From contig JAAAJB010000149.1 in assembly GCA_016098155.1 (NCBI GenBank), positions 1-61,036 of the forward strand: a stretch of 61,036 bases of DNA. The letters run 5' to 3'. A model generated the notes under the pieces. The model was not told where the DNA came from. It searched no databases and saw only the letters and a list, made by a program, of their open reading frames with translations. The DNA comes from Actinomortierella ambigua (taxonomy: Eukaryota; Mortierellomycota; Mortierellomycetes; Mortierellales; Mortierellaceae). The translations under genes were made by a program, and so were the position numbers. How positions within the stretch are numbered: position 1 is the stretch's first letter; each line of letters begins with the position of its first letter. Of this stretch, positions 1-10,189 are shown one piece after another.

Positions 1-25
1 TTTTTTTTTTTTTTTTTTTTTTTTT
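1..25. repeat. Poly-T tract at window edge
   Basis: The window opens with 25 T residues. It lies downstream of the RPA2 stop codon and may be a genomic homopolymer or mark an assembly edge. No coding sequence is seen between it and position 238. Confidence 0.8.
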
Positions 26-238
26 ACAAGACGTCCCGGTCGCCAGTCGCGGGTGAACCGTATGTTGCCAAAACTCTTCGTATGTTGGAAGACTTTGTGA
101 ACTCATTTTTTGTCTTTTTGTTTTATTCGATTTGAGTTCACATTTGGTTGACGCTACTACAACGCACACCTGTGGTCGAGAAAACGGAATGGACGGCCTT
201 CCTCGGGGGGTAAAAAAAAAAAAAAATGCAGGAAAACA

Positions 239-1833
239 CTAATAGCAGCTGGCGAAGTGGTGCTCGTCTTTCGTTGTGAAGATGACTCCGTGTTCTACCA
301 TATCATTGAGGATTCGACTTTTCAGAAAGGAAGAAGGAGGGGTGGCAAAGGGGCGACAGCCCGTATCAGGTTAATAACATGGCGCATCAACCATTGAATG
401 TTTGCGAATGAGGAGAAAAAAAAAAGAGCACAGAGAAAGGGGTATGACTTACTCAAATCGTGCTTGTCCACCTTGGATTTCACCAATCCTTTTGAAGAGT
501 TCATGCCTATGGTAGCCAACCTTCCTGTCAGGACATTCAGTGAGGAGCTCAACAGCCTTATTGGAGATGAAGTCGTCAGTTTGTGCTGCTCCTGCAAAAC
601 CGGACGCCTGGTAAGGCGCTGCTGGAGTCATCGATACATCTTGTTGTCCAGTGTGCATCTATGATAGGCGAAAGAACCCAGATCAGGGTGAGAGTGAGAA
701 AATCAGATCATCTGCTGATCTCTACATTTTTTTTGAGCAAGGTTCATCAACAATGCGATGCCAACTCTCACCTTGTTGCGGGTTGATGAGGCATGGGCAT
801 GGATAACTTCAAGGTTATGTGTCGTGATCTCATTAGGGTCTTTAACGACTTGAATCGACTGGTAGTTGAACAGGTTGAGAAAGTAGTTTCGCTCACGGAA
901 CGACTTGAGCTGGCCAATGACGCGGACATAAACGCCATCTCTAATAATGATTCCAAAAAAAAAAGAATAGCGATTAGGCAAACGACCAATATTGCATTGC
1001 GTAGAGTAGGGTTACACCTGTTCAACTTCTCAGATGTATTACACAATCTGCGCCAGAGACTCGGCATCGGCATCTTCAGTAGCAAACAACTTGGCATCAA
1101 TCGTGCCAGTTCCATCCTCAAGTTTGTAGGTCGTGAGAGTCGTCTGCTTGTTCACGTTGCGCACCGCAGCAATAAGCTTGACCTGTATGTGGTGTCAACG
1201 AGAAGTGGGGGGTGGGCGTCTGAATATGTAAATATTGGATGCATAGTGAGAAGCAGATAGCACTGAGAATGACCTCGTGCCTAAAAGCTGTTCATCGCCG
1301 GTCTTCATTTTTCCAGTTGATACCTGAGAAAGATCCTGTCCGTCCAACTTGAAGTCGCCATCTGCATGTGTTTCAGAAACCTTTAGCAGCTGCTTGATTG
1401 TCACTGGCCGCAAAGTATGCTGTGTCCTCTATTCGACGAGAAAAATACAGGGGTATGGAAATGCACGGAGATAAATGGTTAGGCATCTTTGCCACTATCC
1501 TTCATTCTCCATCAATGCCACGCTAAGAGGCACAAAAAGCAGTTCACTACAGGTTGCCCACCTTGGGAGCAGACGATGAAGATGCATCGCCTTGGGACAG
1601 GCCTCCCTGGACATATCCAGCACCTCCCATTCCTGTTGCATTCGCGTAAGATTTGTAGTCTATTCAAAAGAAGAAGACCAATGGCATGTTTAGTCATTCC
1701 AGGGTCAGAGTTAGGGTCTCAACAGGTTCAGGTCTAGCATTCATAGAACAGATAGCTTTAATAGGCTGAGCCTCGCCTTCTAATTTATGTTTTTAGATTG
1801 GCCATCCATTGTCCCAGGTTGCGTACCTGACAT
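239..1833 (-). CDS. RPA2: Replication protein A 32 kDa subunit (RPA2/Rfa2)
   Basis: This is the middle subunit of the heterotrimeric single-strand DNA-binding complex that acts in nuclear replication, repair and checkpoint signalling. Seven exons join in phase: 1833-1827, 1659-1551, 1426-1324, 1182-1043, 940-772, 658-453 and 317-239, giving 270 residues, the same length as the human protein. The first exon carries only ATG TCA G. Order seen: a Gly/Ser-rich N-terminus with acidic/Ser residues (phosphorylation-type region), an OB fold running from RPVTIKQLL through VYVRVIGQLKSF to EITTHNLEVIHAHA, a Gln/Ala linker, and a C-terminal winged helix (SNKAVELLTECP to DEHHFASCY). These blocks follow the known family order closely. 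The acceptors at 1426 and 940 were chosen because only they keep frame and homology. No truncation is visible. Confidence 0.93.
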
Positions 1834-2261
1834 TGTTGGTGGTGTGAAATGAAGTACAAACGACAATTGACAGGGAACAAAAAGGGCAATAAGTAAAAGA
1901 GTGGCGCGTGGTGGCAAAAAAAAAAAAGTCGCGCGTTGCAAATGTTTTGTTGTTCCATTTGTCCAAAACAGGCAGGTGCAACGTTCACAGCATGTTTTCA
2001 CGTACAAATGTACATCTTGCAGACACAAGTTTTATGTTGGCGAAGCTTGCACGTTCACAAATTGTGTCTAGGCAGATGATGTCCAGAGGATACGCCGATT
2101 TGGGTGAGGGTATGCGCAACTACAGGAGAGAGATGCCAAGCAGTATGACGACCAGTTTTTTGCTGCTTGCGTATGTTGCTTCGCTCCAAATGATGGTATT
2201 GTTGATACTATTTATGCGAGGATACTCCATTTTTATAGATACATTACAATAATTCTAGTCT
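1834..2261. other. Intergenic stretch upstream of RPA2
   Basis: This 428 bp segment should hold the RPA2 promoter on the minus strand. It contains an A-run near 1917-1928 and no recognisable gene. An uninterrupted plus-strand reading frame crosses it (from 1908) but shows no family resemblance. Confidence 0.4.
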
Positions 2262-3052
2262 CCAATGGCTACGGGGCGCGTGCTCGCACATTCAACCTCA
2301 GGATCTGGTGCCCCAGAGAAAGAAGGGTCTATGGAGGTGGATAGAAAGGCTACGCTAGTCGTCGTCTTAATCGTCTACTTCCTCCTCCCCCTACTCCCTC
2401 ACGCCGTTCTCAGAACAACAGCTTGCAACATAACTCTTTTTCTCATGGATTCGGTCAAACAAATGACATGTCAGAGTCAGTAGCTAACATCCTTCGTTTG
2501 TGTTAGCACACCATACTGCATCAAAAAGACGATATACCGAGGGCAGCGTCTTGGGAAGCACGACTCATCAAATGATCACATTGCCTCAGAACTGTTGACC
2601 TGGGATCCTGCAATACTCTCAACAGGGGCGATATGCAGCAGTCAGTGGGGCCATGTCCAACAAAAGAAAGTTAAAAAGGCCCACATGAAGATGCTACTAG
2701 CATCCAGTCAAGAAGGGAGGATCTGCGCAGGCTCCAGAAATAGGGCAAAACAAACAGTGAAGAGCCCTTGGCATTCCATACGGACAAAGCCACCTTCACT
2801 GAAGCGCTGAAACAGGTTAGCATTGCACGTGCGACGAGCGAGAATACAAGTGGACGCCACTAAGATAGTAGTGATGTCAAGGTGAGACTTAGGACTCAAG
2901 AGGCTAAAGATTCTTGGGTGAGGATGCTGATGACGCTAGCAGCCCGAATGACCATTCCTCATAGTCTGTGCCACCACTTTAGCGCGAGTTCAAGGGGAAG
3001 AGAGAGAGAGGGAGAGAAAAGTTCAATCGCTCTGGTGTCTATATGCTAATCA
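2262..3052 (+). pseudogene. Decayed protein-coding stretch, family unknown
   Basis: Plus-strand frames here have protein-like composition but are broken repeatedly. One frame reads Ser/Asn-rich text (SRRSQNNSLQHNSFSHGF) near 2385-2445. A second frame reads SKRRYTEGSVLGSTTHQM near 2518-2570, hits TGA at 2596-2598 and continues as LQYSQQGRYAAVSGAMSNKR. At about 2675 the sensible frame shifts by one base to PHEDATSIQSRREDLRRL, which then meets TAG (2741-2743) and TAA before 2870. No set of GT-AG introns that I tried removes all breaks. I read it as a pseudogene, but a gene with very short introns or sequencing indels is possible. I do not recognise the family. Confidence 0.4.
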
Positions 3053-3973
3053 AGTCCAAACCAGCAGGTTCATAAACAAGGACACGGAGCATCAACTGAA
3101 GGGCTTGGGGAATAAGGAAGCGCTGGTGCTGCGTTTTTTTTTATCCTCCACATAATAATCGGACTCCTCATCGAAGAAACGCTAGCCTCTCCTCGCCTTG
3201 GCCTTCTTTTACCAGCAGCAGAGGAGAGCCCTCATGTATGTACAAGGTTGATTTGGTTTCATTGCCCAATGCCTGTACTATTTTGAGACAACTCTCAACG
3301 CTCCACTCTCTTTTGGCGGGCATTCGGGTCATCGGGGCCCCAAAAGAAAGAGAAGTGAAAAAGAAACAACAAATAAACGCGCTGATCGAAATTCCCCCGG
3401 AACACGGTTCTGAAGTTATGGTGCAAGAGAGAAAGGTGGGCGAGAAGAGACAGAGAGAAGAAAGAGGAGAGAAGTGTGAAGATGGATAGGAGAGAGAGGG
3501 GAGAGAAGCACAGAGGGCGTTACTCCCTGCGGGTATTGCTTAGGGAGGAGCTGTGCATCAGTTAGCCTCTGGTCTACGGAACCAAGTCTGCCTTGTCAGC
3601 CCTCCCCTCCTCCTCCCGTCCCTTCTGAGTTGATACACGGTCCAAAGAATGGGCTTGCCTTCTTCTCTTTCCCACTCCCTTACGTCCAAATACAAACAAA
3701 AGGCATGCGGCGACGAGGTTTGTGTTTGTGCCTGGTACACTTTCCCGTTTCTTTGTTCTCTCCCGAAATAGTTTCCATGCAAGGCGGCTGAAGGGGAGGG
3801 GAACGTCTGCCTTTCATTCCATAGGAGGGGCGTGGCATTTGCGAAACGAGCTTCGGAAAAAAAAAAAAAGTAGGAGGCGAACAAGTTGACATGGGGTTAC
3901 AAGTACACGTATTGTATTATGGAATGGGATATTAGCTCTCTACCCTCTGGAAGATATGAATCGTTAAGGCTCT
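3053..3973. other. Intergenic region with no gene seen
   Basis: About 920 bp with purine-rich GA patches (2998-3020, 3340-3510) and short frames lacking family features. It should include the 3' flank of the minus-strand GPI-protein gene. Confidence 0.5.
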
Positions 3974-4501
3974 TTAGAAGAGAATGACGGCACCAGCAAC
4001 GGCGGCAGCAGCGGCAGAAAGAGCAGCAGGGGCAAAGCCAGCAGCAGCGGACTTTTGGGTCTTGTCGCCAGAACCGGCGGTGTTGTTAGAGGGAGCAGGG
4101 GTGTTGGCGCCCTTGATGTAGAACTTGCCCGAGTAAGCGTTACGGGGCGTGAGCACGATCTGGAGCGAGTACAGAGCCTCGGGGTTCAGGTCGGTGGGGA
4201 CATCCCATTTGACGTTGCCCTGGGGCTGTGTGCAGTCGATTTTGGTGATCTCCTTGCGGAAGACGGCGTTGTTGCTATCGGTGGAGTCGATCAGCTCAAC
4301 CTTGGCCGCGGTGGGGGTGGAGGAGGTCAGAGTGCCACTGTTGCAGGCGCCCTGCCACGAGAAAATCTCAACGGAGCCAGGGGTGAAGCTGCCGGGCTTC
4401 TCACTGACGGGCTGGGTGAAGTAGATGTGGGGGAGCTCAGGTGCCTGGGCAGAGACGGTGGCAGCGAAGGCCAAGAGGGCAATGAGGGTGGACTTGAGCA
4501 T
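3974..4501 (-). CDS. Secreted GPI-anchored Ser/Thr-rich surface protein
   Basis: A single-exon gene of 175 residues. Residues 1-19 form a signal peptide (hydrophobic core LIALLAFAATVSA, cleavage before QAPELP). The mature N-terminal part (about 20-130) is a beta-sandwich-like region with two Cys in CNSGTL and IDCTQPQG, resembling the Kre9/Knh1-type Ser-Thr-rich GPI-anchored family found on fungal cell surfaces. A Ser/Asn/Thr linker follows, with an N-glycosylation sequon (NNT), and then a short hydrophobic Ala-rich C-terminus ending in VAGAVILF, typical of a GPI attachment signal. The start is the only ATG preceding the signal peptide. It probably acts at the plasma membrane or in the wall matrix. 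The precise role is not known from sequence. An ATAAATAG box lies about 90 bp upstream. Confidence 0.8.
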   Translation of the reverse strand: MLKSTLIALLAFAATVSAQAPELPHIYFTQPVSEKPGSFTPGSVEIFSWQGACNSGTLTSSTPTAAKVELIDSTDSNNAVFRKEITKIDCTQPQGNVKWDVPTDLNPEALYSLQIVLTPRNAYSGKFYIKGANTPAPSNNTAGSGDKTQKSAAAGFAPAALSAAAAAVAGAVILF

Positions 4502-4592
4502 GGTGAAAGTCTTTGATGAAGATGATGATGGAGGGGGAAAGAGGGTTGAGAGAAAGGGATGAAGAAAAAAAGATGAATCCAGGTGAACGCAA

Positions 4593-4600
4593 CTATTTAT
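4593..4600 (-). promoter_or_regulatory. TATA-like box for the GPI-protein gene
   Basis: On the minus strand this reads ATAAATAG, about 92 bp upstream of the ATG at 4501. Spacing and sequence fit a core promoter element. No transcript start is known. Confidence 0.4.
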
Positions 4601-4888
4601 TGTACCGGCGCAGAGAGAAGAAGGGGCAACGTACAGTACGAAAATCTAAATGTAATTCCTGATAACGGTCGGCGAGCAGCAGTAATAGCAAATGATATGC
4701 TTGTTCCAAATTAGAACAAAAAAAAAAGGTTTGTAGTAGGCTAGTCCGCTACAAACAAAAAAAGGATTTGGCCCTACCAGCTCCTGCAACCCGGCTATAT
4801 GTTTTGCGAGGAGCAGAAATCATGTATGAGCACTCTGATCGCCTGTCTCACTGAATCGTCTTTGCGGGTACGAAGGGTGGTAATGTCA

Positions 4889-4916
4889 TCCACCCACCCA
4901 CCCACCCACCCACCTA
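4889..4916. repeat. CCCA tetranucleotide repeat
   Basis: About seven uninterrupted copies of the CCCA unit (CACCCACCCA...), a simple microsatellite in intergenic DNA. Confidence 0.85.
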
Positions 4917-6207
4917 CCTGGAGTACCATGAGAGCCAAAGAGCATGTGGGTGAGCTCCGGAGAGCATTGCTGGGTTGGAAATTTTCGCTTAGTCCACCTT
5001 CCCCTTCCCCCAGAAGACATCTCTCTGGTAGTGCGATGTGATACCAGGTCAGCTCCCTGCCAGGCATGTCCATGTTTTCTGACCTGGAGATTGCAATAAA
5101 AGGGGGGGAAGAGATGGAATGCCCCGAAGGGAGTAGAGGGGCAGAGCAGGAGGATGTAACACAGAGAAGCCCAGCTTACCCAGAATGCTCTATCTGTATG
5201 TCGCTCGTGGCTATCTATTCATAGCACCCATAGTAAAAAAAAAGAGGGTCTGGAACCGTGAATGGTGAGCATTATTTATTGTGTGTGACAACAGTGAACC
5301 ATCCTCATGATGATGATTCTATGAATTCGCTGCAAGACAAGGTCCTCGTTTGTGAAGTGGGACGAGTCTGGTCTTTGCGATGGGAGGAGTCGTCTGGTCT
5401 GTCCCTGCCGTCATAGTGACGGGTATCGAAGGAGGAGCGACTGTTGGGGAGGAAGTGGGCAATCTACAATGTACGGTAAATAGTCGGCGGGAGGGAGGAA
5501 GAGAAGATGGGTGCATATAATGTAATCGCACCATCGAGTCTTCAACTGCTCAGAGACGCTGTGCAAATCGCCAAAGCGGGAAGAAAAAGGCCTCTTGGTA
5601 AATGAGGGAACCTTCCCCTCTCCTGTCTACAGCAGTAGTCTCTCATAGTACGATTCTCTTTTCAAACTTGCACCCGCAACTCGTTGTTTGGATTTTTGTG
5701 ATAGTGTGCTCAAAGGCATACTGAGGAGTAGCAGAGCCCAATCAGATTTGAAGAGCATCTTCTTTCACAAACAAACCAGTCTAGTCTAGTAGTAGTGGTA
5801 GTAGTTTTTGCAAAGAGGACAAAAAAGTGAGCAGCTGCTGAGAAAAAATAGCGAGTCCTAACTTCCAAAGGCAGGAGGAAGATGATTGGGGAAAGCAAAG
5901 TCGTCAATAAATAACAAATGATAACGAGAGCGAATGGGACTCTATCTCTCTGGCAGGGGAGGAGGGAGCGGTAATGAGTGGACGAGCATGTGCGTGCTGC
6001 CGGTGTGGTGTGTACAATGTGTGTGTGTGTTGCACACTGGCCCCAGCAGGGACACACGCTTGTGACAAAATAATAGGCCGGCAGCCACATGGATGAATGG
6101 ACGGATGGGTGTCGGAGCACCCCAGCACGGTACGTACAGTTTGACGTGCACTACTACAAGAAAAGGGCGGTGTTGTGCAACAGTAACGGACTGTGTGCCT
6201 GAGGTCT

Positions 6208-6420
6208 GACCCTGACCGCGACCCCGACCCTGACCCTGGAAACTGACCCTTCTCACTCCTCTCCTCCTCCTCGGAGCGAGAGAGAGAGAGAGAGAGACAA
6301 GTAGAGATAGTGAGTGAGAGACAGGGAGAGAGACAGGGAGAGAGACAGGTACAGAGGCAGAGAGAGACACACACATACACACACTCACTCACTCACACTC
6401 ACACCCACACTCATACACAC
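6208..6420. repeat. Compound microsatellite (CTGACC, GA, AGAGACAGGG, CA, CACT)
   Basis: Blocks follow one another: CTGACC-type hexamers (6208-6240), GA dinucleotides (6276-6297), decamers of AGAGACAGGG type (6315-6350), and CA/CACT repeats (6366-6420). No coding role is apparent. Confidence 0.75.
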
Positions 6421-7560
6421 TTTATGTTTGTTTGTCACAGAGTAGATTATACACAACCACTTGTCTATAGAGTGGGGGTATTGTGGGGAGAAAGGAAAAG
6501 GGCGCTTTGTTCTTTTTTTTCTGATGCCCAATTAATCGCAGGAAGGTTTTGCACACTCTAGGCATCTCCAAAAATACACCAAGCAACAAAGCCAAAAAAA
6601 CGGCTGCAACGCAACAGCAACTGTAGCAGCAGCAGCAGCAGCAGCGAGCAGCAGCAGCACGTCCAGTATGCTGCTGTTGAGCTTGCCTCCATCTCCTGTC
6701 ATCATCCACACACATTCTTCTTTCCTTCTTTCACATCACCCATCCCCCCCACCCTCTTCCCCCCTCCCTTCCTCCTTCCTCCTTCCTCCCTTCCTCCCCC
6801 CTCCTCCTTCCTCTTCCTCTCGTGGCGTGCCTCGTCTGCCATCCATTCCATCCTGCATCTCGCACTCCTTCCTTTCTTCCTTCCTTCGTTCCTTCCACTT
6901 GTGTCATTTCGACATCCTCTCCGCTTGCACGCATCTCCAATCCCGACATTCTCGACAATTGTCCTTCCTTCCTTCTCTCTCTTTTATTTTCTGTGTGTTT
7001 ATTGTTCGTTTCGTGTTTTTTCTTTTATTGTTGAGCTTACTCGTCAGCTGGTTCAGGATATCATTCGCCTTGCTGCCCTCCTTGACGCATTCCAATATAC
7101 CAAGTTGTACACTCTCCTCCACTCTGGACAAGCAGGCCTGACAGTGTGGTAAGCACAAAATGACGAGCTTATTTTTGCACTGCCTCATGACCTTGCCATG
7201 GGTCCTTTACTACCCTTACTTAAGCATGGATGGATGGCATCGTCGTTGTTGCTCGCGAGACTTTTTCTCTGTGTCTCACTTGTCACACACACACTCTCTT
7301 TGTTCCCTACTCAGGAGAAGAGGAAAGGACAGTGAGCTTGTGTGTGTGGCTGCTTGCTTGCTTGCTTGCTTGTTCCTGCTCCCTGGTCGGCCCCAGTCCT
7401 CGCATCCCTCTTTCCCCCCCTTTGAACAAACTGATGGTTATTGTGATGAATTTAAACTGACAACGTCTCCCTCCTTGCCCCTTTCTTCCCCTTTTCCCCT
7501 TTCATCCCCTCTGCTCCGCCCCACCCCTCCCTGTCTCTTTCTTTCTCTTCTCTTGTCTTT

Positions 7561-7587
7561 TCTCTCTCTCTCTCTCTCTCTCTCTCC
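7561..7587. repeat. CT dinucleotide repeat upstream of the SH3 gene
   Basis: An uninterrupted run of CT units about 150 bp upstream of the SH3-gene ATG, inside the pyrimidine-rich leader or promoter. CT tracts are common in fungal promoters. Confidence 0.7.
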
Positions 7588-7730
7588 TTCCCCCTTCCGT
7601 GGCTCCCTTGCCTTCTTCATGGCTACGGTCACCCACTCGCCGGCTGGGTTGAATCTGCCCTATATTGGCTTGAAACATCGCCCAACCAGTCCCCCTTTCT
7701 CGACCCGATCAAGTCACGTTGTAACCAACC

Positions 7731-8972
7731 ATGAAGCAGCACCGCCAAATGTATATCACCGCCCTTGCGGCCTTACTTGCCCTGCTGGCTGGGTCATCGC
7801 TGCTGGAACAGTCGATGGCCATGCCCCTGGCCAGGGACGTGGCCCCGAAAGATCTCCTCCCAGATTTTGACGTTTCCGCACTGGCTGCTCCCGTCGACCA
7901 TCTCGCGCTCCTTCAGAAGCGCCAGGAGCCTCCGGTCAAGGAACCTCCAGGCAAGGAACCTCCCGGCAAGGAGCCGCCGGTCAAGGAGCCGCCAAACCCT
8001 CGACCAAACCCTAACCCTAACCCTAACCCCAACCCCACGCCCAATCCTAACCCGAACCCGAACCCGAATCCAAACCCGAACCCAAACCCGAACCCGAACC
8101 CGAACCCAAGGCCCAATCCCAATCCCAATCCCAATCCCAATCCTAACCCCAATCCCAATCCCAACCCCAACCCCAATCCTCGACCCAACCCAAAGCCAGA
8201 GGACCCCGAGCCAAAACCCAGACCATCGGCAACCAATTCTCGAGGTGCAAGCACTACCACGGGAGGAGCCTCAGCCGGTGGAACTGCCACCGTTTCGGCT
8301 CCTTTGCCCTCCAGCACCAACAAGGGACCAGAGGGTGACGAAACCCTGCCCACGGATGTGTCCAACAAGGTGTGGATTGGCCTTGGCACGGTCGGAGGCA
8401 TTATCGTGTTTGCGCTCGGCGGCATTGCTTTCTGTCGCCACCGCAAGAAGAAGAACCTGGCCACAGCGCTGCTGCAGCAGACGGCCCAGTTCAACAACAA
8501 CAACCCGTACGCGAAGCTGTCGGAGCCCTCGACACCCGTCAAGGAAAGCCTGCCCATGACACCGACCAAGCCTCTGGGAACATTCAGCGTGGTGGCGACC
8601 TATACACCCGTGTTGGCGGACGAGATTGAGATTCGAATTGGCGACTCGGTGACGATCCTTCAGGAGTATGACGACGGCTGGTGCATGGGTGTCAACAATT
8701 CGCGTGGCGCCATCAAGGGTGTCTTCCCCCGCCACTGTCTCGAGATGCCCTACAATCCTGGCTTTGACGCCAACGGCGGTGGTGGATATGGAGGTCCCGG
8801 CGGCGCTCCCTTCCCGCCCCAGCATAGCTTTGATGCCCCCAACAAGCGCATGAGTTCGATCCCAGGATGGGGTGGCCCTGGTCCGGGACAGTATCATGGC
8901 GGTGGAAACTTTCCACCTCAGGGTCCAGGTTACAACGGAGGCGGAGGACCTGGTTATTACAACGGCTACTAA
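7731..8972 (+). CDS. Single-pass membrane protein with Asn-Pro ectodomain and C-terminal SH3 domain
   Basis: A single-exon gene of 413 residues. An N-terminal signal sequence (about 1-30, core ITALAALLALLAGSSL) is followed by a Lys-Arg site (LLQKR, about residue 63) that could be cut by a Kex2-type protease. Then come four repeats of EPPxKEPP type, a long Asn-Pro tract (about 88-152) and a Ser/Thr-rich stalk. One membrane helix (about 213-235, VWIGLGTVGGIIVFALGG) ends in a basic stop-transfer CRHRKKK. The cytosolic part carries an SH3 domain (about 283-342) with the usual landmarks: VATYTPVLADEIEI, DDGWCMG and GVFPRHCLEMPY. The tail is Gly/Pro/Tyr-rich. The layout suggests a surface sensor or adaptor that recruits proline-rich partners. 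Sho1 also pairs membrane and SH3 parts but has four helices. The role is inferred. Confidence 0.88.
   Translation: MKQHRQMYITALAALLALLAGSSLLEQSMAMPLARDVAPKDLLPDFDVSALAAPVDHLALLQKRQEPPVKEPPGKEPPGKEPPVKEPPNPRPNPNPNPNPNPTPNPNPNPNPNPNPNPNPNPNPNPRPNPNPNPNPNPNPNPNPNPNPNPRPNPKPEDPEPKPRPSATNSRGASTTTGGASAGGTATVSAPLPSSTNKGPEGDETLPTDVSNKVWIGLGTVGGIIVFALGGIAFCRHRKKKNLATALLQQTAQFNNNNPYAKLSEPSTPVKESLPMTPTKPLGTFSVVATYTPVLADEIEIRIGDSVTILQEYDDGWCMGVNNSRGAIKGVFPRHCLEMPYNPGFDANGGGGYGGPGGAPFPPQHSFDAPNKRMSSIPGWGGPGPGQYHGGGNFPPQGPGYNGGGGPGYYNGY
8003..8030 (+). repeat. Telomere-like CCCTAA repeats inside the coding sequence
   Basis: Several direct CCCTAA units occur in the Asn-Pro coding tract. Six bases encode the dipeptide Asn-Pro in this frame, so the repeat is read as NPNPNP. 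Downstream units drift to CCCAAC, CCGAAC and CCCAAT, still coding Asn-Pro. Confidence 0.8.
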
Positions 8973-9082
8973 GGAGAAAAGTTGATCAACACATAACAAA
9001 AAAAAAAAAATCCACCAAATACCAAATACCTGCCCCACAAGTTTTGGCCGCGTCCAAAGCGTGTGTTTCTTCTATCATCTTC

Positions 9083-9088
9083 AATAAA
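9083..9088 (+). terminator. AATAAA polyadenylation signal of the SH3 gene
   Basis: A canonical AATAAA lies about 110 bp after the SH3-gene stop codon. Confidence 0.5.
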
Positions 9089-10189
9089 CTAACCTACCAC
9101 AGTACATCTGGAGCGACGATCAATGAAAGAAAGAATGGACGAAAGAAAGAGAAAAGAGGGAGAGAAAGAGAGGGAAGGAAAAGAGGCTGTGTATACGTGC
9201 GTCATGTGTGAGGCGATAGGGCCTAGGCCAGGGGTAGGAGGGTTGTCGCGTGTGCATGTGGACGATCCTTTGCCATTTCTGTCGATTTCTAATCTGGCAT
9301 AGTGATCCCGAGAGACTGGGTTGAGAAGGTCTGCATAACGAGAACCCCCAGAATCATTGACGACAGCTTTCCGAGAGAGCTGTCCAGACCCACCAACCAT
9401 GGAACCGACTAGCTCAAAATGTTCTAGGTCCGGGAGAATCGATCTTGGGAGGTTGCAACGGTACGACCATTGGCTCCGATTCACTCCCACGCCGTCCTTA
9501 CTACTTTTTTTTTTTCTTGTTTCAATCAGAGAATTTCCAGGGTGGCTGAGTCGGCTAATTCAAGAATGCATTCATTGGTGGCGCTGAGCCTCTGGAGGCA
9601 CCTCTGTGGTAAGGCATTGCTGAGCAAGGACCCATTGCCAGCGAGAGTTCACGCCCCTGAATGGTGCAGGAGGCGACCGGGCACGATTGGCATGCAATAG
9701 CCTTCGGTTTTCTTAAAAAACGACGCGCTCTTTCACTGCCACTCTCGGCTGCAGTCCGCGCGGGAGCCGCGGTTTCTCTAATTGGCTCCAAGGGGTCGCT
9801 TAGCCACAGTGGAACATAGCGTGCCGTGTTGAAGGACTTATGTCATTAGATTTGTCAGTATCGTCACAGGGGTTTTGGGTGAGAGAGAAACCGTGCATTG
9901 ACCCACTGACGCTATACTTTTACGGTGCCTAAAGTTCCCAGCAGGATAAATACAGAGGTGGAGCTCCCAACTGTCAAGTTGTTTATATTATGTCAATCTC
10001 TACTTCTCTACTTCTGTTCTCTGTTGCAACCATTTTACTGCAAACACCCCATTTATTCTGACCTCCATTTGCATTGGCCTACAACCACTTCATCGCCAAA
10101 GTTGATCTGCCCTAGAAAAAGAAAACTTTTCCTGCACTTTGCCTTCAGTTTAACGCTTGATTGATCCATCCAAACGAGACCCATAACAC
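9089..10189. other. Intergenic region with no gene supported
   Basis: About 1.1 kb. The minus strand has a 133-codon open frame (9089-9490) of mixed composition but no recognisable domain or splice logic. The segment near 9720-9810 is GC-rich with short inverted repeats. The last 300 bp probably form the promoter of the transcription-factor gene. Confidence 0.4.

Larger units (their letters stand above)
4502..7730. other. Long gene-poor region rich in microsatellites
   Basis: About 3.2 kb between the divergent GPI-protein gene and the SH3-protein gene. I see no gene with family features. It holds a CCCA repeat (4889-4916), GT, GA, CA and GACCCT-type repeats (6010-6420), a CAG-type run (6626-6660), and a strongly pyrimidine-biased strand from about 6700 to 7620. 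The latter probably contains the promoter and 5' UTR of the SH3 gene. Several long reading frames here come from low-complexity CT or GA sequence. Confidence 0.5.

Noticed and set aside
4055..4516. 153-codon plus-strand frame
   Set aside because: It is antisense to the GPI-anchored protein gene, whose signal peptide and anchor signal make that strand the coding one.
7160..7870. 236-codon plus-strand open frame overlapping the SH3 gene start
   Set aside because: It is mostly low-complexity Ser/Leu/Pro from the pyrimidine-rich leader and overlaps the well-supported SH3 frame.
8003..8030. CCCTAA repeats as a true telomere or internal telomere array
   Set aside because: The units are few, in frame with a long Asn-Pro coding tract, and drift synonymously, so they are read as coding sequence.
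9089..9490. 133-codon minus-strand frame after the SH3 gene
   Set aside because: Part of it looks protein-like, but there is no domain, no clear start context, and the 3' half is simple CT sequence.
9540..9610. Sequence GGTGGCTGAGTCGGCTAATTC resembling the start of a Leu or Ser tRNA
   Set aside because: No T-arm GTTCGAATC box or closing acceptor stem follows at the right distance.
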